This document shows, piece after piece, positions 38,500 to 49,679 of a DNA stretch of 64,000 bases. The notes beneath the pieces were generated by a model, which saw only the letters and a list, made by a program, of their open reading frames with translations, had not been told where the DNA came from and did no database searches. The stretch is taken from assembly GCA_028583605.1 (NCBI GenBank), contig CM053327.1:16479629-16543628 (forward strand). Direction: 5' to 3'. The translations under genes and the position numbers were made by a program. Positions within the stretch are counted from its first letter, which is position 1. Every line of letters starts with the position of its first letter. The DNA is from Dastarcus helophoroides (taxonomy: Eukaryota; Arthropoda; Insecta; Coleoptera; Bothrideridae).

Positions 38500-38617
38500 T
38501 ATGATACACTTGTTAAAAGTGATTTTATTTTGTTCGTGGGGTTGCTCCACTCGCTACGCTCGTTCCGCAATACTCCCCACTCACAAAATAAAATGTCACT
38601 TTTAACACTTGTATCAT
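38500..38617. repeat. 118-bp palindrome
   Basis: Arms read tatgatacacttgttaaaag and, inverted from the right, tatgatacaagtgttaaaag, then continue through gtgacattttattttgt and gtgggg. The loop is ttgctccactcgctacgctc and the following bases. The core GTGTTAAAAGTGA is shared with the elements at 36853 and 36935, so these belong to one related group. Confidence 0.8.
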
Positions 38618-38639
38618 AAATAACTATTATATGCTCCAC

Positions 38640-39642
38640 TATTTTACTATGGTGATGGGACATACGACCCACTCACCAATACTATTAGGACAATATGTCC
38701 CAATTATTATTTTGCAATAATCAATAAATAATATGATCATTTATTTAAATATTTGTTTTTCCCGTCAAACTAAATTAGCAATAAATATTTTGTGCTATAA
38801 ATATTACATGAATTATTAAAATAAAAAAATCGTATTGAAAGGGTTAAGTACGCCACTGCTGTTTCGCTTCAAATCCTTTGAGCAGGGTAACGTGATGCCA
38901 ACAGCGCACGACTCCGCTGGTCTCTCCGCGCGTTGTCTTCCATTCTGCTACTGCTCGTTATCATTAATATGTTGTTCTTTGTCCTACCGGTTTAAATCCA
39001 GAAAATAACAGAAAGTTTTATAGTTAGAAAATAGTTTTTATTATTTTAAAATATGTTTAAGCTGTTAGCACCTTTACAATTCGATCATTAAAAGGTCGGT
39101 GACTAGTTATGAGTTAGACGAAAGTAACATAAATTGCATCTTCACTACGTAACGCAACTACATAGCAGATTTGTTAGCTTCAGTCGCCATCTACACAAAA
39201 ATTTTTAACTATTGACCTATACCATAGCTCAGCTGTGTGATCCGCTTCCTCGCCTATCAAACGTACTCCAACCTGCAACAGTTCACGGATCGCTCATAAC
39301 CTTCACAATATATTTGGAAATTAGGGAACCTTTTATTGCATCTTGATGGGCACGCTGGCAGTTTATATTATTATTAATTAGGTGAGTATGAATATTATTC
39401 GTTTTTGCATATGATTAGTCACATTAAAATCATTGATATACTAATTAAATTTCGTTGAATGTGTTCCAACCTACATACCTGTTTAACGTTTTAGTTTCGC
39501 AAGATACGCAATTACTTATTTAAAATAGTCTCATATATACTGTATTCGGTATTACGGGACTGGAGTGACTGTACCTATAGTTGTGGGATGTCTTTTGTTT
39601 ATAAAGCCTTCCAGGATATAATGTGATTGGCCTACAAGAAAA
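38640..39642 (+). promoter_or_regulatory. promoter and 5' UTR region of the zinc-finger gene
   Basis: Bases 38850-38960 and 39190-39370 are clearly more GC-rich than the surroundings. A good donor (GTGAGT at 39382) and an acceptor (CCTTCCAG ending at 39614) suggest a non-coding first exon ending near 39381 and a 233-bp 5' UTR intron before the ATG exon. Exact transcription start is not determinable. Confidence 0.45.
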
Positions 39643-42600
39643 ATGGCAACCCTTAATACATGTAATCAAGAGCAACTTGCTCATAAGGTAAGTTTATCTA
39701 AAGTAAACACAATTTTTCAGATTCTTTAAGAACTTATAATGTATCTTGTTGATCTTGTCCTTGTATGAGTGATTTGTAAATTTATTAGTTGGCAGTTCCA
39801 AGTAAATAATAATAATAAATTGCTTTATATTACTCAGAACAGGAATGATGTTATAGTATAAGTTTAACCCAATTTTAAGTATTTCTACAAACATACACTC
39901 ATACACTAGTCATCATTAAAAATGGAACTACTCATAATGTAGCTGATGGACCTTCTCTGGTGTAATGTGTCCTTATTAACACATATCATTAAAATTATAA
40001 ATAGCTTTGGACATTTTTTTTGAAGGAACTTGTCATGGACAAATGACATTATATCAGCAAAATTTTATGTAATAGGTTATTATACATTCTATATGAAACT
40101 GCCTAATTTGTTCTATAGAAACAATACTATTCCTTCAGTCTTCAAATGTATAAGAATCAAGAATTCTGTATCCATACTTTAAAACAGAAAATCCCTTGCA
40201 TCAAACTCAGTTACTTGCTGTACACCGAATGCAATAAAGAAATTTATAATTAACTGATCTAGTTAACAAATTTAAAATTCGGCTGCTGCATGTATGTATA
40301 TGTACCTTTAAAAATAAATTAGTTTGTATTAGAATTAAAGTTAAAAATTTATTAATTCCAAAGCAGATAAAATGTTGACGAATTTGTCCTTTGCTTGGTG
40401 GAAATTTATGACCACCAAGGTTAAGGGTTACTAAGTATTGGAATAAAACTAATGTGACCCTCCTTACCTACGAATAGGTACATAAATTATAAATGTGCAT
40501 TCATTAGAGAGTGATTCCTAATTAACTCAGCACGTTTCAATCAATATAAAACGAGTAAGGCAACAGTTATGGATGTAGTGCGAAGTCCTGTGTGAACTTA
40601 AATTTGCCATAGATATACATTTGGGCTAGTATTGGGATACACGCATCGCCAAGATTTTTTTACTGTTGTACTACTAACTACATAAGCTAAAAAAGCTACT
40701 CTATGCTTTTTGATATATTGCTTAGTTATTTTTAATTTTTAAAGATTGTGTTAAGAAATCGTGCCACCTAAAATTGATCATGAACACTGCGATTGCGAGA
40801 GCGATCATTTCGAAAAAAAATTTTGCTTAGAACTTAAGGTGTTCAAAAATTAATACACAAATTTTGTCCCCTGAAACGAATACAGATTAAAAACCGACAA
40901 ACACAAAGAAAACAACACTTGCTCTACGTTTTATCGTTTTCTGGGATACTATATCACTCTGAAGATAATAGCTTGGCTATTGAAACGCGTTAGAGCAAGT
41001 ATTGTTGTTTTTTAATCTTTTTTCGTTTCAGGGTACAAGATTTGTATATTAATTTTTGAAGATAACCAAGGACCAGTCCACTTCACTGAAGATGTTAGCT
41101 CTTATTAAAAAAATCTTTAAAATTCATCTTGTCAAGAAAAAGTTATTCCTCTCTAAACCATCCGAAGGAATCACCCTGTATTTAGTAGTTTGGTTTGTTT
41201 GGATAAAATCTAATGCCGAACATTTCGGCGAGACATTTGACAGACTGCGAGCGCTACATCTACTCTCTCGCCGACACTCTCGTTTCTCATGCTCATTTTT
41301 TTGACTCAGCCCCAAGAACCGCCTTAACGTGGGGTATTTGTTATGTCGGCTCTCCACCCTCGCCGAGGTTCCTCGTCGAACGTTTCGTCGAGACATTTGA
41401 CAGGACAAATGTCGCTATGTCTACCCTCTCACTCACACGTACGGTTCTCGTGCTCGTTTCTTTTGAATCTGGCCCAAAAACCGATTTGACACGGAGCACT
41501 TCCGAGACGAACGGAGATAAAGCGAACGTATCTTCCACACTTTGGTGAGAATGAAGAGCCACACTCTCGCGCTTGAGTCTCCTTCGTACTACCTCGGCGA
41601 GAATGAACCGACATAACCTACAACAGACATCAATTTGATAGATATTGATGGATCGTATTATTTAATATATTATGGTTTCACATTTAGGTCACATTGCATT
41701 TAAATTTGTAGTAACAACACTCCAATTGAACCCCCCCCCCAAACCATTAAACGTCAGGGTTTGTAATATATACCAACCAGAGGATCAGAGGAGGTCGAAG
41801 AACTAAGTAGTCTAGCTTTTGTACTGTGGCGGATCAAATGTTGACAGCGCCCTAGATTAAAAAATGTGATGCGCTCCAAATTATTTTTGATGACTAAAAA
41901 AAAAGATAATGCCCTTTCGGGCGTACCCTTTTATAGTCTTGCGCCTCTAGTCCCGTGTCTAATTTGTCTTATGGATAATCCGCCACGGCGTTTGCGAATA
42001 AAGACAAACTTAGTGCATCTCTTAGAAGCATCTTATAATTCTAATGCAGAGATTGCTCAACTGATCGTGAAATCAGCGATAAAGAATATGGATAAAGAAC
42101 TGTTTTAATAATAATATGTCTCCACTACGAAATTAGAGTTTAGCATTATGGAATGAACAGTTTATAGAAAAGAATAGTGCAAACAACAAAATTGCCAAGA
42201 AAATAATGTTATGCATGGGATACAAGTGTCTGAATCCCGAACCATTTTCACTTTGGCAACATGCAAATAGTGCACATTTGGAATCTCACTTAACGCTTAC
42301 ATAAAAAAATTATCTTTCAAAATGTTATATTTTTAATTATGTTATTAATTTTTTTTCTCAATAGACGTAAAACCAGATAATGCATTGTAATCGTCTTAAA
42401 AACGTCTTTTTAAAGAGGGATGACAAGACATATGTAATTGAAAATGTTGGGGTTCGTTTGCGCCAAGCTGCTGCCAAGCTTAGACCCTTCCTGTTTATTT
42501 TTGAAATTTTTATTAGTTTATTTAAAACTATATTACATAGCAGTGGATTTAGCCTCCGTCTTATTTGACCCCCTTACAGATTTGGAATTTTTCTGATGAT

Positions 42601-45600
42601 TCTCCGTTTAGATGCACCTGATCTACGACTTTCTTGCATATATTGAATACTTGCACTAGTTTGTGCGTATTTGAAAATATTGAATATGTTGGATAACTTA
42701 TAATTATATTTAACAATACTGGACCTTGGTTATCTTTAAAATTGAAATACAAATCTTGTCCCCTGAAACCAAGAAAGATTGTGGTGTTTTTTAGTATTTC
42801 TTGGTTTCAGATGACAAGATTTATATTTCAATATAATTTATGAGTTATGAATATTAAACAATTCCAGCAAACAAGCTTAAAAATTTCAATTTGTCATAAA
42901 TCACCTAAAGTGAAGCGGCGACGCTGTCTATTGCGACACAGAGATATTATTTGAAGGTATGTCATTGCAGTTGCCATTATTGGTATGTCATTTAAGCTGC
43001 AATTACGTTTCTTGCCGGATTATTTCATATTACACAAGAGCTCTCTGTTATGGATACCGATATGCCGATATGGATACCGTTATGAAATTTCGGAAAGTGA
43101 GTGAAGCAACAAATTATGTTTTTTTGAACTGTACCTTAGCTCTTCGAACTGTCAATAAATGGTTTACTAGAATTCGGCAAGGTGATTTTGGTTTAGAGGA
43201 TAAACCAACTTCTGGGCATTGATCTGAGCAGGACAATGGCTCTGAATGAATTTTTAATGTTTGCCGTATTTCAACGGAAAGAATTGGCAAGTCGGTCCGT
43301 ATTTTATCACTTAAAAAGGACTCAGATTCAACTTACACCCCGATACGTGGATGCCAGTTGCACTGACTGAAGTACAAATTGAATTACGTTGAGTCATTTC
43401 CTTGCTTGAACTCCTGAAAAAGACGTTTTTGGTGTCTTGTGACATAAAGTGGATACTACTACAACATGAAAACAAGCAAACGGAGCACTAATGCTGTAGC
43501 CTGCATTGCATCCAGTCATTATATTTGGTGGAATTAGTGCAACAGTATCATTTATTTTGAATTGTTTCCAGAAATTCAAACTGTCAATGCAAACTTGAAC
43601 TGTGATCAACTCACCAAAGCAGCAATTAAAGAAAATCGTCCACCTTTGGCTAATCGAATTGGCATGATCTTTCACCATGAACACTCAAGCTTTTAATACA
43701 AAGGTGCAGAAATTTAAAAAAACTTCAATTAGGAGTTAATCCACCGCTATTCTTAAGCCAAGGACCCTTCTAATTACTATCTGATCCAGTTCACGCAAAA
43801 TAATGTGAGCAGGAAAAAATTGCCGATGTGGATATGGCATCTTTGTGACCAGACCAATCAGTGTATAAAAAATGGTATTGAAAACATGTTAGGTAGAAGA
43901 TTGTAGAAATCGATAGAAATCACATCATTGATTAATAAAATGTTTTTTTAAATATTTTTTTGCTTTTTTTAATAACAAATCGGGAGCGCACTTTGGGAGA
44001 TGTTTGATAGTTGTATAGTATTTCTAAATCAGTTATGCATATCGTTTTCTATGAAAGTAATGAGGATTTCATAGTCCAGTTTTCATTTTTCTTTCAATTT
44101 CCGAAATTAAACATGCTAATATCTACATTATCTAAAAAAAATAACTAAATAAAGAAGTGTAAAGTTTTCTCATTTTCTTGTCAATTCGTCCTGCTTAACA
44201 GTACAACTGGAAAAACTCTTTTTTGTGATTTTGAGTTATTCTACTTGTACCAGTTCAACTCATCTATTCTGCATAATTCGATTTTTCTGTTAAGTTAGAA
44301 TATCTGTACAAGTTATCTAGTTTTAGCAATAAAAAGAGCGTAGAAAGTTGAACTGGTCCAAGTAGGTAACTCAGAATCACAACAATTTGAGTTGTCCAGT
44401 TGTAGTATTAAGGGGACGAATTATTTCTAATAAATCCGCATAACAGAAATGATTACCTTCGCCATATGGTACGTATTCGATTTAGAGAATCAAAAATGAA
44501 GCTTCAGTTGAGACAGTGTATCCATGGCAACATCATCATTCATGTACACTTAAATGCGTGGAATCATCATATGCTGTCAAAATGCTTGTAGGTGAAATTA
44601 ATACTATTACCACAACTAATTATTTATATTACTGTTGCAGACTACTAGACATAAGTTTTTATCCAAGTGGAATATACTATTCGACAAAAATCCAACAGAA
44701 TGGATATCTTTTAAGCCAGAGATAAATCTGAAGGTATTCCCATGTTACGCCTGCCGAGATATGTAAGTATATTACATAAATCTATAATTTAATTTCTAAA
44801 CGTTTAATAGATTAGCGTTACGTCAACTGATATAAAATTTTCAATTTGATTTCAACGTCGTACCTAGATAATAAACAAATTATAGAAAATTAATAATTAT
44901 AGTTTGACAGATGGTAACTATGATGTTCTAGTCACTTCTGCCTTTGCTAAACGACTTAAAACCAATTTATACTTATTGCATCGTATCGGGCGGACCGTGT
45001 AAAAAGTTTTAAGTGTATGAAAATACATACTTATTCGTCAAAATAACTAATAGAGATTTGTTGCCCATTATATAGAGATGTTTCGCCCTCGCTAGTCCGG
45101 CTTATCATTGCAGCTGTTGAGTCGATGATAACGTGATAAACGTCTGTTGCCGTAAAGCGTTCAGTGTGGTCAGTAGCGCCGGGCTTTTGGTGGCCAATAG
45201 GTTAATTTGGATCTATTTTACAAAGTCGAATAAAAATTTTGTTTCTTCAATCTTCTATCTTTACTAAGCCTTCCGAACACGTAGGTTAAAATTAATGCTA
45301 TTATGACTGAATCACTCTCTATACTTAAATAAGTTTATTATACATTTTGCATTTATTAAAGCAGATTAACTAGTAAAATAAAAAATTGACGAAAGGTGTT
45401 TGAACTAAGATTCAAAACAATACTAAGACAATAACGTTGGTGTTAGCAAACATTGTAAGATGTGCGAATAACTTCAAATAAAAATTATATGCTAGCAGTT
45501 TATGCAGAATTTGGACTTGGGAACTTTAAAACTATGTTATCTCGATCAGTTGGTGATATATCGCTGACCAACGGATAGTGTTTTTTGGCGAAACGCTGGT

Positions 45601-48195
45601 CGAATATTTTAAAAAATGTTTTTTTTTTCACTGTCTATGATGTTATGCTTGGGGTACTGTAAATATTAACAATCTGCAATCTAACTAATATCGAATGCAG
45701 CCGTTACAGAGCAGATTTGAAGAAATCATAGGAATAAATTTCAAAACCAAAAAATTAACGTAAAAAAACCTGATTTTCACTCGATTTTTTTTAAACACTA
45801 AAAAATGAACAGTAGAATAATGTAACTTTCCTGGGGAGTATTCTGATGTATGTATGAAAAGCTACATAGTAGCTTCATAACGCCAATTTAAATCAGGGTG
45901 CCCTTTAAAAGGGCTTGGTTGAATTTGTGTCCCTTTCCCCTAACTCTTCTCGTGAGTGGATTTCAATACCTTTTTTGCAGTTTCTAAAGTAGAGTTTTTA
46001 AAGACATTTACTTTATTAACTATATTCGCTTGTTTCAGGTTTTCATCAAAGTCATCATTCGAAGACCATGTGAATAGAAGAGCGATATTATTAAAATACT
46101 TTTGTTCGGAATGTGGAGGCATGAATCTAGTTTTCTACAATAGGTGCGCTTTTCTTTTACATGTGAGATCACATTTCAGTTTAAATATAGGTAAAATAGA
46201 CTTAAACAGATTGGAATTTTATACGCTCCCATTTGGAATGGCAGGATTTCTACCACTCGACAACGTACCTAGATTATATTGCGACTCACCTATTGCAGCT
46301 GAGGAAACCCACTACATTAACACGCAGTTTTACAGTCCCAATGAAAACGATAAAGGCAACAGAATGGTAACGCTGCATCCGAAAGATTTGGTATTTGCTA
46401 GTCCCAATAAGGACTCATTATTAGCTTTACAACAAATCTGTACTAACATACCAATGTGTAAATTTATCTTATTAGAACAACAAAAAGAGTTTAGGAATAA
46501 TGTATCAGAGGAAAATGTAATCCAGGGTTCTAATGTAAATAGTGTTAGTGTAAAAGAAGAAGCCTATGGACACTGAACCAGAATTCCAGTTGCCAATCAT
46601 ATCCAAAATTGAATCTTTAAATGAGCAAGTTGATGGTGAAAATCAATATGTGAAATGTCCAGAATGTGGTGGGGATTACCCCCGTTACGAATTAGCTTCT
46701 CATTTTACAGGCAAAAACGCTCCATTTAATGAAAATCTTAAATGCTACTGTAAATATGTAGCATCTACCAAATGTTCGCTTTCAGCTCACATAAGAACAG
46801 CATAGAACAGCTTTTCCATTTGTCTGCCCTGAATGCGGTAAAGAGTTTAAAAGTTCAAATGAACTACATGGTCATATGTTGGACGTTTGCTACCATTTAT
46901 CGAAGCAAATTAGAATTCGTTGCCCTGGTAAAAAATGCGGTAAACTTTTCGCATCTACTTGCACTTTTGGCAACCATTTTGCTATTCACATTGAAAACTG
47001 GATTCAGTGCAGCGTATGCAAGAAATATTTCAGTAATATGGTCAACTACGCAGATCATGCTGAAGCGCATGACAGAAAATGTGTACCTGATAGAGTATAT
47101 AATTGTAATGCTTGTAAAGAGAATAGTATCATTTCGGACCAAAATAGATTGCAACATATAGATTTCCATGTTAAGGATAGAAGCAGATACATGTATATTT
47201 ACATTTGCAAATACTGCAGGAACTATTTTCGTTCTACAGCTACATATAAAGCACACTTAATGAAATGTGTAAAAGCTCAGAAAACTCAAACTCAGCCTGT
47301 TGTCAAAAAAGCAGATTTTGCTTTTGTGATCGATAATTGCAAATTCTGTAACAGTAGAATCATTTTTTACAACAACGAATTAACGTGTGTTTGCTCCAAC
47401 TGCAAGCAGCTAAATGTATTGAATAGATTGTCAAATGTCGAATCTGCATGTAATGAAGAATTGTGTACTGATGTTAATGTCTGTATTTTATGTGATAAAG
47501 AATTAGATGATAAGGAAACCGAGACCCATCCTCCCCAGTGTAAATATAATAAACCAGTTGTCCAAATAAGTTTTGAAGAGAAAGAGATGTGTGATAAATA
47601 TGAACCAATTTTTAGTAGTAGTGACGACAGATCTGATTCAAGTCCTTTGGGAAAAAATGGATCTCCGAAAGCAACTGATTCCCCGAGAGCTCCTGAAGCA
47701 AAGAAGAAACGTAAACGATTTGGAATGAACAATTCCAGAATTAAAAAGCCCACAGTGTTTACACCTGAACCACAACCTGATCCTCAAGCGGAAAAACCTA
47801 TTCCTTTTGATGGAACTTATTATTGTAAGCTGTGTACATTTTCAGACACCAACAGGGGTAAATTCCATGAGCACATCGTTACACATAGAGACATTTCCAC
47901 TGCCTACCAATGCATGGAATGTGGTGAATGCTTTGTAGTAAAGCCATCTCTAACAAAGCATTTGCTCCATTTTCATAAAATCTACGACGTTAGTTGTTAC
48001 TTGGAAAATAATAATTGTTACGATAAAGATGCAGTGGAGGAATTACAGCAAGTTATGAAATTAGCCCCCGATGAAACTAGGGAACCAATTTCTGAAAATC
48101 AGTGTAGAGTGTGCTTGGAACAATTTGATGATTCAGATGAACTAAAAATACATTTTAGGAAACATGGTATGGCATTTCTGATGAAATTGAGCTGA
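39643..48195 (+). CDS. multi-C2H2 zinc-finger protein, ZNF532/592/687 (row-like) family
   Basis: A nuclear zinc-finger protein of about 755 residues. Exons are 39643-39687 (MATLNTCNQEQLAHK), 44641-44762, 46039-46534 and 46590-48195, all GT-AG and phase-consistent; the 55-nt intron 46535-46589 removes a stop. About ten C2H2 or C2HC units follow one another, including YACRDMFSSKSSFEDHV, CSECGGMNLVFYNRCAFLLH (the FYNRC-type finger typical of ZNF532/592/687), CPECGKEFKSSNELHGH, CSVCKKYFSNMVNYADHAEA, CKLCTFSDTNRGKFHEHIVT and CRVCLEQFDDSDELKIHF. A serine/proline-rich linker with a KKKRKRFG nuclear-localisation-like block lies near 47640-47760. One extra base near 46796-46801 breaks the frame between AHIRT and HRTAFPF. 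Family members act in ZMYND8-linked chromatin complexes; a role here is inferred only. The joining of exon 1 is probable, not proven. Confidence 0.8.
40844..41088 (+). mobile_element. asymmetric foldback MITE, copy C
   Basis: The body opens aaaaattaatacacaaattt and closes gtttcagggtacaagatttg. The right arm contains gatagcttgg-like text (ctgaagataatagcttggct) and gaaacgcgttagagca. The tail gataaccaaggaccagtcca follows. Flanks AAGGTGTT (40836-40843) and AAGATGTT (41089-41096) match at 7 of 8 positions. It lies in intron 1 of the zinc-finger gene. Confidence 0.85.
41218..41540. repeat. GC-rich tandem duplication, 160-bp period
   Basis: Two adjacent related units begin at 41218 (gaacatttcggcgagacatt) and 41378 (gaacgtttcgtcgagacatt). 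They share acatttgacag, the tctctc-rich middle, ctcgttt, ctcatgctcatttt/ctcgtgctcgttt and cccaa-aaccg. The segment is much richer in GC and CpG than the intron around it, which opens long frames on both strands (41124-41614). These frames overlap each other and show no protein motif. The origin is unknown; recent arrival from elsewhere is possible. Confidence 0.65.
41600..42715. other. part of zinc-finger gene intron 1, unassigned
   Basis: A C9 run (41730-41738) and AT-rich sequence. The frame at 41866-42108 and the text around 42440-42480 are somewhat GC-richer but match nothing I recognise. Confidence 0.3.
42716..42838 (-). mobile_element. asymmetric foldback MITE, copy D (internally deleted)
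   Basis: The inverted copy has tail actggaccttggttatcttt at left, then aaattgaaatacaaatcttg, cctgaaaccaagaaagatt, a very short loop, and the complementary arm to tttatatttcaat. Most of the central palindrome is missing, leaving about 100 bp. A target duplication is not clear. Confidence 0.75.
42930..43945 (+). pseudogene. mariner transposase relic 2
   Basis: Shifting frames recover an N-terminal helix-turn-helix part (TVNKWFTRIRQGDFGLEDKP, like VSKWFxKFRSGDFSLEDEP) and a catalytic part (YFELFPEIQTVNANLNCDQL, then KENRPPLANRIGMIFHHEHS, with HHEHS where active copies have HQDNARP). The last recognisable text is near 43900. The pattern resembles the mauritiana/mellifera side of the family. It is heavily decayed, with stops and a lost second catalytic Asp, and lies in intron 1 of the zinc-finger gene. 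Confidence 0.8.
44183..44423. mobile_element. small inverted-repeat MITE
   Basis: The left end aattcgtcctgcttaacagt and the right end (complement of actgttaa-like gtagtattaaggggacgaatt) mirror each other. Farther in, acaactgg/ccagttgt and tacttgtaccagttcaact/agttgaactggtccaagta also mirror each other. Length about 240 bp with a 60-bp loop. The outermost AATT may be part of the repeat or the target duplication. No coding capacity. Confidence 0.7.
44763..46038 (+). other. intron 2 of the zinc-finger gene
   Basis: The intron begins GTAAGT and ends TGTTTCAG. AT-rich apart from a GC-richer patch near 45090-45200. No mobile element boundary is recognised. The antisense frame at 45940-46122 is a shadow of the next exon. 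Confidence 0.45.
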
Positions 48196-48203
48196 TTCTT
48201 TTC

Positions 48204-48209
48204 AATAAA
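48204..48209 (+). terminator. polyadenylation signal of the zinc-finger gene
   Basis: AATAAA is nine bases after the stop codon, followed by T-rich sequence. This would give an unusually short 3' UTR, so a later site is also possible. Confidence 0.5.
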
Positions 48210-48674
48210 AATTTGTTATTATGATTTGTTTCTTTTTATAACCTTACATAATTATAAAATGTGACTCAACTCTGTTGCATGAACGGGTGTAAGTAGATTG
48301 CAACCTAAATCAGCATATTCATATTTATAAAGTATTCCTACCGCGATATGGTGGCATTACTGTACGATGCAAGGACGCATTACTTAAGAATATTTTTGAC
48401 TATAAACGTGGTTTCAAAATTTTTAACTTGAACAAATTTTCTTTTCTTAATGGAACATTCTATAATATTATTATTATGGTTTACAGTAGAGCAGTGGTAG
48501 TTAACCTGGTCCCTACTTTGAACTTTTTGGTGGGTAATAGAAGTTATATCCAAAATCAAACACCGTGATTATTAAATAAAAATAATACATCTTTTCGGAA
48601 AAACAAGAGAGTGCATTGACAATATATTTACTTTTACCTCTGTGATAGAACTCCATTTAAGATGAAGAAAACGT

Positions 48675-49575
48675 AAGATCTATGTAGCATTGTCGACTTT
48701 AAAAAGGCATTTGACTTAATAAGTCTTGCACTCCTTTGGCAAAAGCTGTTCTATTTAGGTGTCAGCAACAAACCTATTTCTCTTATTAGGGCCATTTATA
48801 AAAAGGCAAATATGTACGTCATAGCAGCAGATGGTTTAACTCTGTCATTTGATACCACAACAGGAGTGCTTCAAGGTAAAACCCTGGGGCCGCTACTCTT
48901 ATCCCTATTTATTGTTGACATTGAACAATTTTTAAAAAACGGGGGCAAAGGGGGTTTACATTGACAATAAAAACGAGGTGATGATGCTTCTCTACGCGGA
49001 CGATCTCGTTATTATATCTGATTCGGAAATTGAATTAAAACGAAAACTTAAAATTCTTGAGCAATATACCGATCAGAATCTTCTTAACGTTAATGTAAAT
49101 AAAACAAAAAGAATGGTGTTCTTAAGGGCACATTCTCAACCAAATTATTACAAAGACATTTGTCTACCTTGAAGTCGCCTTTTCGTCTTCCTCATTTTAC
49201 CGAGAAATGTCGTACAGTACTGTTGATAAGGCAAAGCAAGTCATTTGATCGGTAATCCCGATTATGAATAAAACTAAAATGAATTCTTGGCTATCAATGG
49301 TCTATTTATTTGACTCCTTAGTTACTAGTATAAAAATAAATTGCATACCAGTGTGGGGGCTCCGCTATGCAGACGTAATGGAAAAAGTGCAACTTTCTTT
49401 TTTTAAAAGAATTCTTTTACTTCCAAGAAATACAGCAAATTTCGCAGTTCGATTGGAGACAGGAAGAGTTAAACTTGAATTTGTTATATTTAAACATGCT
49501 TTAAATTGGATCATAAAAATTTTTGACATGGCAAATCAACGCCTTCCCCAAATTTGCCTATTAAGACTGATCTAA
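48675..49575 (+). pseudogene. truncated jockey-like LINE reverse transcriptase
   Basis: Three frames in turn give VDFKKAFDLISLALLWQKLF, TGVLQGKTLGPLLLSLFIVD, MLLYADDLVIISDSEIELKR (catalytic YADD at about 48993-49004) and the C-terminal text PVWGLRYADVMEKVQLSFFK with LPRNTANFAVRLETGR. The start lies within RT motif A, so the 5' part is missing. The wording fits jockey/I-type LINEs. Several frameshifts and a stop after 49172 make it dead. Confidence 0.85.
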
Positions 49576-49679
49576 CTATCTAATACTCCTTATTCCAGTT
49601 ACAACTGTTTGTCAAATTTTTGACGTGTATCACAATATTAAACTCTGATTCGAGCAATCAAGAGATAATAAATATTGCC

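Noticed and set aside
41124..41614. Several overlapping long frames on both strands
   Set aside because: They arise from GC-rich composition of a tandem duplication; no motif, no splice context, and they overlap each other.
46565..46573. A +1 recoding site sharing the heptamer TATGGAC with the aminotransferase frame change
   Set aside because: A 55-nt GT-AG intron (46535-46589) explains the zinc-finger frame change without recoding, so the shared heptamer is coincidence.
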